Below, piece by piece: positions 61,046-64,000 of a stretch of DNA of 64,000 nt; position 1 is the first letter of the stretch; every line of letters starts with the position of its first letter. The notes below the pieces were generated by a model, which ran no database searches, had not been told where the DNA came from, and saw only the letters and a program-made list of their open reading frames with translations. Made by a program: the position numbers and the translations under genes. The DNA is from Chitinophagales bacterium (GTDB lineage: Bacteria; Bacteroidota; Bacteroidia; Chitinophagales; Chitinophagaceae): the NCBI GenBank assembly GCA_020636575.1, contig JACJXP010000001.1, forward strand, positions 620,001 to 684,000, in the 5' to 3' direction.

Positions 61046-62743
61046 ATGAGCCACACTATTGAAAGATATGTAATCAAACACATATCAGGAAGCAAAATCA
61101 ACCAGGTTGAAGAGTTTGACTTCAGCAAAAATGAACTGACTATCGGCAGAGCTGCCGGTAGTGATATTCAGTTTGACCCTGAAAGGGAGGTAGTTGTAAG
61201 CCGTGAACACGGCAAGATCGTAAAAGAAAGCGATGACCCTCCGAAATTTACAATTTCTGACAACAACAGTAGAAACGGAATTTTTGTAAACAAAGTAAGG
61301 GTAAAAGGAACAGTAGAGCTAAATCCAGGTGATGAAATTCAATTGGGAAGTAACGGACCTACTTTCTCTTTTGATATTTTCCCAAGACCCCAGGATATGA
61401 TGGCGGCAACAAGAATGGTAGAAATCCCAACTTCCATCAAGCCTACTACCATTTCACAAGTTGAAGAGGTTTCTGTTCCGGCTGTAGCCGAGCCTGTAAA
61501 AACAGGTTTGGGAAAGCAAACTGTTGAGAGAATGCTTGTGGCTGAAAGGAAAAAATCCTCCAATAGGATTTTTGCAGTTCTTGGGGGATTAGTTGTGGTA
61601 CTGGGTATCCTTGGTTTTGTTTTTAAAGACTCGTTATTCGGCAAAAAAAGCACTACTGTTATTACTAATGTAGTAGGGGACACAACAAATAAAAACAAAA
61701 AAAATGTTTCTGCTATTTCAAAAGAAAATAAAGACCGTGTGGTAAAGATTGAATTTTCATGGGAGCTTTATGATGCTACCAATGGAAAGCCGCTATGGCA
61801 TGAATACATGTTGTATAAAGATAAAGCAGGGCAAACCCGCTATGCCGGCCTTTATATACAAAACTCGCAAGGCAGGATTGAACCATATATCGTTCCTGAA
61901 AGCGAAAATATTATTGGCATCCCCGTTGGTATGAACGGAGCTTCCGGATCAGGATTCGTTGTTTCAGAAGATGGCTTTATTATGACCAATCGCCATGTAG
62001 CAGCTTCATGGAACACCTTGTATGATATATTCCCTTCTTCCACCTTCCCTGGCATACTTGTAGATGGAAACAAAAATGTTGTTAAAGATGCTTCAGGTAA
62101 TCCTTACATGGTTTCCTATGGAGATGTATACGGCTGGGTTCCTGCCAAATGTTCAATGATCAATGGCCGCTATGCGGAAGATGGAAAAGTTCAGGGCAGA
62201 AATAAATACATCAACGTAATATTCTCAGGTACCGCATTAAGAAGACCCGCCCAACTCACTACTGCTTCAGACAATCATGATGTGGCTTTGATCAAGGTAG
62301 AAATTCCCCAGGCTCTTTCACCAGTTAAGTTAAAAGATAATTATACTGAAATTGAGGAGGGAGACCCGGTAACTGTAATGGGCTACCCCGGTGTGGCTCC
62401 TGAACAATATGTTGTAAGGAAATCTAACGATCCTTTCAATACAAAAAGTGACTGGACCACAATTCCTACACCTACCGTTACCCCAGGAAATATTGGCCGT
62501 ATCATCGAAGGCTCTTCTGAAAAAGATAATCTATACAGCAGTTTTGGTGATTCTTACCAGTTAACCATTAATGCCACAGGTGGAGGCAATAGCGGCGGAC
62601 CCATGTTTGATGATGAAGGAAATGTGATTGGGATTTATTATGCCGGAAAATCAGATCAACAGGGAACAAGAATATCTTTTGCAGTACCTATTAAATACGG
62701 AATGGAATTAATGGGTATTAAGAAACTTACAAACAGACAATAA
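61046..62743 (+). CDS. FHA domain - transmembrane helix - trypsin-like serine protease
   Basis: 565 residues from the ATG at 61046; the extension to 60986 is unlikely. Residues 28-112 form an FHA phosphothreonine-binding domain: LTIGRAAGSDIQF, VVSREHGKI and SDNNSRNGIFVNKVRV. After a linker comes one transmembrane helix (about 174-193, FAVLGGLVVVLGILGFVFKD). The C-terminal S1-type protease has H317 in TNRHVAAS, D412 in DNHDVALI and S516 in GGGNSGGPM, a complete catalytic triad. By topology the FHA domain is cytoplasmic and the protease periplasmic (inference). The Ser/Thr kinase gene starts 29 nt downstream, so kinase and FHA protein are probably one functional unit. Confidence 0.9.
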   Translation: MSHTIERYVIKHISGSKINQVEEFDFSKNELTIGRAAGSDIQFDPEREVVVSREHGKIVKESDDPPKFTISDNNSRNGIFVNKVRVKGTVELNPGDEIQLGSNGPTFSFDIFPRPQDMMAATRMVEIPTSIKPTTISQVEEVSVPAVAEPVKTGLGKQTVERMLVAERKKSSNRIFAVLGGLVVVLGILGFVFKDSLFGKKSTTVITNVVGDTTNKNKKNVSAISKENKDRVVKIEFSWELYDATNGKPLWHEYMLYKDKAGQTRYAGLYIQNSQGRIEPYIVPESENIIGIPVGMNGASGSGFVVSEDGFIMTNRHVAASWNTLYDIFPSSTFPGILVDGNKNVVKDASGNPYMVSYGDVYGWVPAKCSMINGRYAEDGKVQGRNKYINVIFSGTALRRPAQLTTASDNHDVALIKVEIPQALSPVKLKDNYTEIEEGDPVTVMGYPGVAPEQYVVRKSNDPFNTKSDWTTIPTPTVTPGNIGRIIEGSSEKDNLYSSFGDSYQLTINATGGGNSGGPMFDDEGNVIGIYYAGKSDQQGTRISFAVPIKYGMELMGIKKLTNRQ

Positions 62744-62772
62744 AAAAGAACAGTTCCGCAACCTACACTCGA

Positions 62773-63996
62773 ATGACAATGAGACATTCAGGTCTACTAG
62801 ATAAAGAAGTTGCAGGATACCGCCTGATCAGTAAAATAGGATCAGGCGGTATGGGGACTGTTTATAGGGCCTATCATCCTTCTCTGAAAAGAGAAGCAGC
62901 CATAAAGATCCTTTTCCAGGAAGAATTTTCTGACAGGTTTAAGAACGAAGCAAGTATTCAGTCATCCGTAAAGCATGTTAACATAGCCCGCATGTATGAC
63001 TATGTAACATTACCCGATCTGCAATGCATCATTATGGAATACATAGATGGTGATTCGCTAGATGCTTATATCAGGAAAAAAGGAAAGTTGTCAAGCAAGG
63101 AAACAGTAAGTGTGCTGCGGCAAGTATTATCTGCCATTATTTACCTGCACAGCAGGGGTATTATACACAGGGATATCAAATCGCAGAATTTTAAGATCCA
63201 GAAAGATGGAGCAGTGAAAATGCTTGATTTTGGGATAGCCAAAGATAAAGACACTCCAAGATTTACCCGGCATGGCTTTATGGTAGGAACTACAGAATAT
63301 ATGGCTCCTGAACAATTCAACAATGAAGTTGAGAAATCATCTGATATATGGAGCCTGGGAGTAATGACATATGAAATGGTGACCGGCTATTTACCTTTTG
63401 AAGCAAACAACCAGATCGAACTAAGGAACAAAATTTATAATTGTATCTATACCAAACCTGAAATTCTGGCAAGTGATATTGACCCAGCGCTATTAAACTT
63501 TATTGAAAAAAGCCTGAAAGTAAACCCCCGCTCAAGGATCACAGCTAAAGAAGCATTATTACTCTTTGAACCGTATAAAAGCAAAATCTCTGAAAAGAAA
63601 AAAACCAATCCTTTCAAAAATATAACTCAAAATCAAAAATTCGGCGGCTGGATAATATTGTCCCTTTTTTTAGTAGTTGTATTGGTACTGGCCCTCTCAA
63701 AAGGAAATAATACAATTCCCGGGAAGCAGGAAAAAGAACAAACAAATAGCAACACCCAGGTCAATAAAAATGCAGATGATCTAAGAAGTGTAAAAATTGA
63801 TGTGCCTGGTGTTGAAGATGCCAGGATCATCCTGGAAAATGGCCAAAGCATAAAACTACCCTATGAAATAAAGGGTAAAAACGGAGAAAGCGTATCCTTT
63901 ACAATCAAAGCAGATGGATACAAGGAAAAAAGGGTGGAGATGAAAATAAATCATAGGCGCAACTCATACGATTATAACCTAGAAAAAAACAATTGA
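62773..63996 (+). CDS. Membrane Ser/Thr protein kinase with extracytoplasmic C-terminal domain
   Basis: 407 residues. The Hanks-type kinase domain spans about residues 13-270: glycine loop GSGGMGTVYRAY, K45 in AAIKIL, catalytic HRDIKSQN with D134, DFGIA with D152, activation-loop APEQF and SDIWSLGVMTYEM. A transmembrane helix follows (about 293-313, IILSLFLVVVLVLALSKG). The remaining 95 residues are extracytoplasmic and end in a PEGA-like or beta-rich domain (RIILENGQSIKLPYEI, VSFTIKADGYKEKRV). It lies 29 nt after the FHA-protease gene; autophosphorylation or phosphorylation of the FHA partner is likely (inference). The stop lies 4 nt before the window end. Confidence 0.92.
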   Translation: MTMRHSGLLDKEVAGYRLISKIGSGGMGTVYRAYHPSLKREAAIKILFQEEFSDRFKNEASIQSSVKHVNIARMYDYVTLPDLQCIIMEYIDGDSLDAYIRKKGKLSSKETVSVLRQVLSAIIYLHSRGIIHRDIKSQNFKIQKDGAVKMLDFGIAKDKDTPRFTRHGFMVGTTEYMAPEQFNNEVEKSSDIWSLGVMTYEMVTGYLPFEANNQIELRNKIYNCIYTKPEILASDIDPALLNFIEKSLKVNPRSRITAKEALLLFEPYKSKISEKKKTNPFKNITQNQKFGGWIILSLFLVVVLVLALSKGNNTIPGKQEKEQTNSNTQVNKNADDLRSVKIDVPGVEDARIILENGQSIKLPYEIKGKNGESVSFTIKADGYKEKRVEMKINHRRNSYDYNLEKNN

Positions 63997-64000
63997 TCTA

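Overview
The window is chromosomal DNA of a Bacteroidota (Bacteroidetes) bacterium, most likely of the Chitinophagaceae or a near relative. The evidence is a type IX secretion (T9SS) C-terminal domain at the left edge, a DUF1800/DUF1501 pair with a T9SS sorting tail, a SusB-like GH97 alpha-glucosidase, a split cobalamin-dependent methionine synthase, ribosomal protein bTHX, few Shine-Dalgarno sequences, and perfect copies of the Bacteroidetes promoter -7 element TAnnTTTG (with an upstream TTTG 18 nt away in two places). It reads as ordinary core genome: no prophage, transposase, CRISPR array or plasmid gene was seen, one tRNA is present, and no gap between genes exceeds 300 bases. The lineage call is inference; no database search was possible.

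Layout. 1-4.7 kb: envelope and secretion genes (T9SS type B tail, DUF1800, DUF1501, a small outer-membrane barrel). 4.8-7.2 kb: a GAF-domain protein. 7.3-13.8 kb: two divergent paralogous outer-membrane proteins with Omp85-like barrels, the second with a fused metallophosphatase; both carry a central region that looks like a diverged protein-kinase fold. 13.9-23 kb: PAP2 phosphatase, SdiA-regulated-type lipoprotein, an HD-domain/Pycsar-effector-like membrane protein, an exported Rid protein, KorA without KorB, an AIM24 protein and an M16 peptidase. 23-30 kb: a complete tetR-tolC-MFP-RND efflux operon with a perfect 12-bp palindrome lying on its promoter. 30-37 kb: DUF502, zinc phospholipase-like protein, serC, DUF1015, TPR protein and acyl-CoA synthetase.

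37-45.8 kb: an ECF sigma factor with a membrane regulator and a CpxP-like protein, tRNA-Arg(CCU), HPF, a TPR membrane protein, an SRPBCC protein, a UvrD-type helicase-nuclease, an Ig-like lipoprotein and recR. 46-50 kb: methionine synthase in two genes with a 30-codon membrane peptide gene wedged between them. 49.8-52.9 kb: GH97 glucosidase, SemiSWEET and HAD phosphatase, tightly packed and probably one glucose-handling operon. 52.9-58.2 kb: LOG-type hydrolase, exonuclease III, DUF4286, HU, bTHX, PdxH, a coiled-coil membrane protein and UMP kinase. 58.2-64 kb: a NarL-type two-component pair divergent from an FHA-TM-protease gene followed by a Ser/Thr kinase.

The most promising places to look further are the kinase-like domains in the two Omp85-type proteins, the HD-PycTM fusion, the FHA-protease/kinase pair, the 30-aa ORF inside the split metH operon, and an in-frame palindromic element inside the DUF1015 gene.
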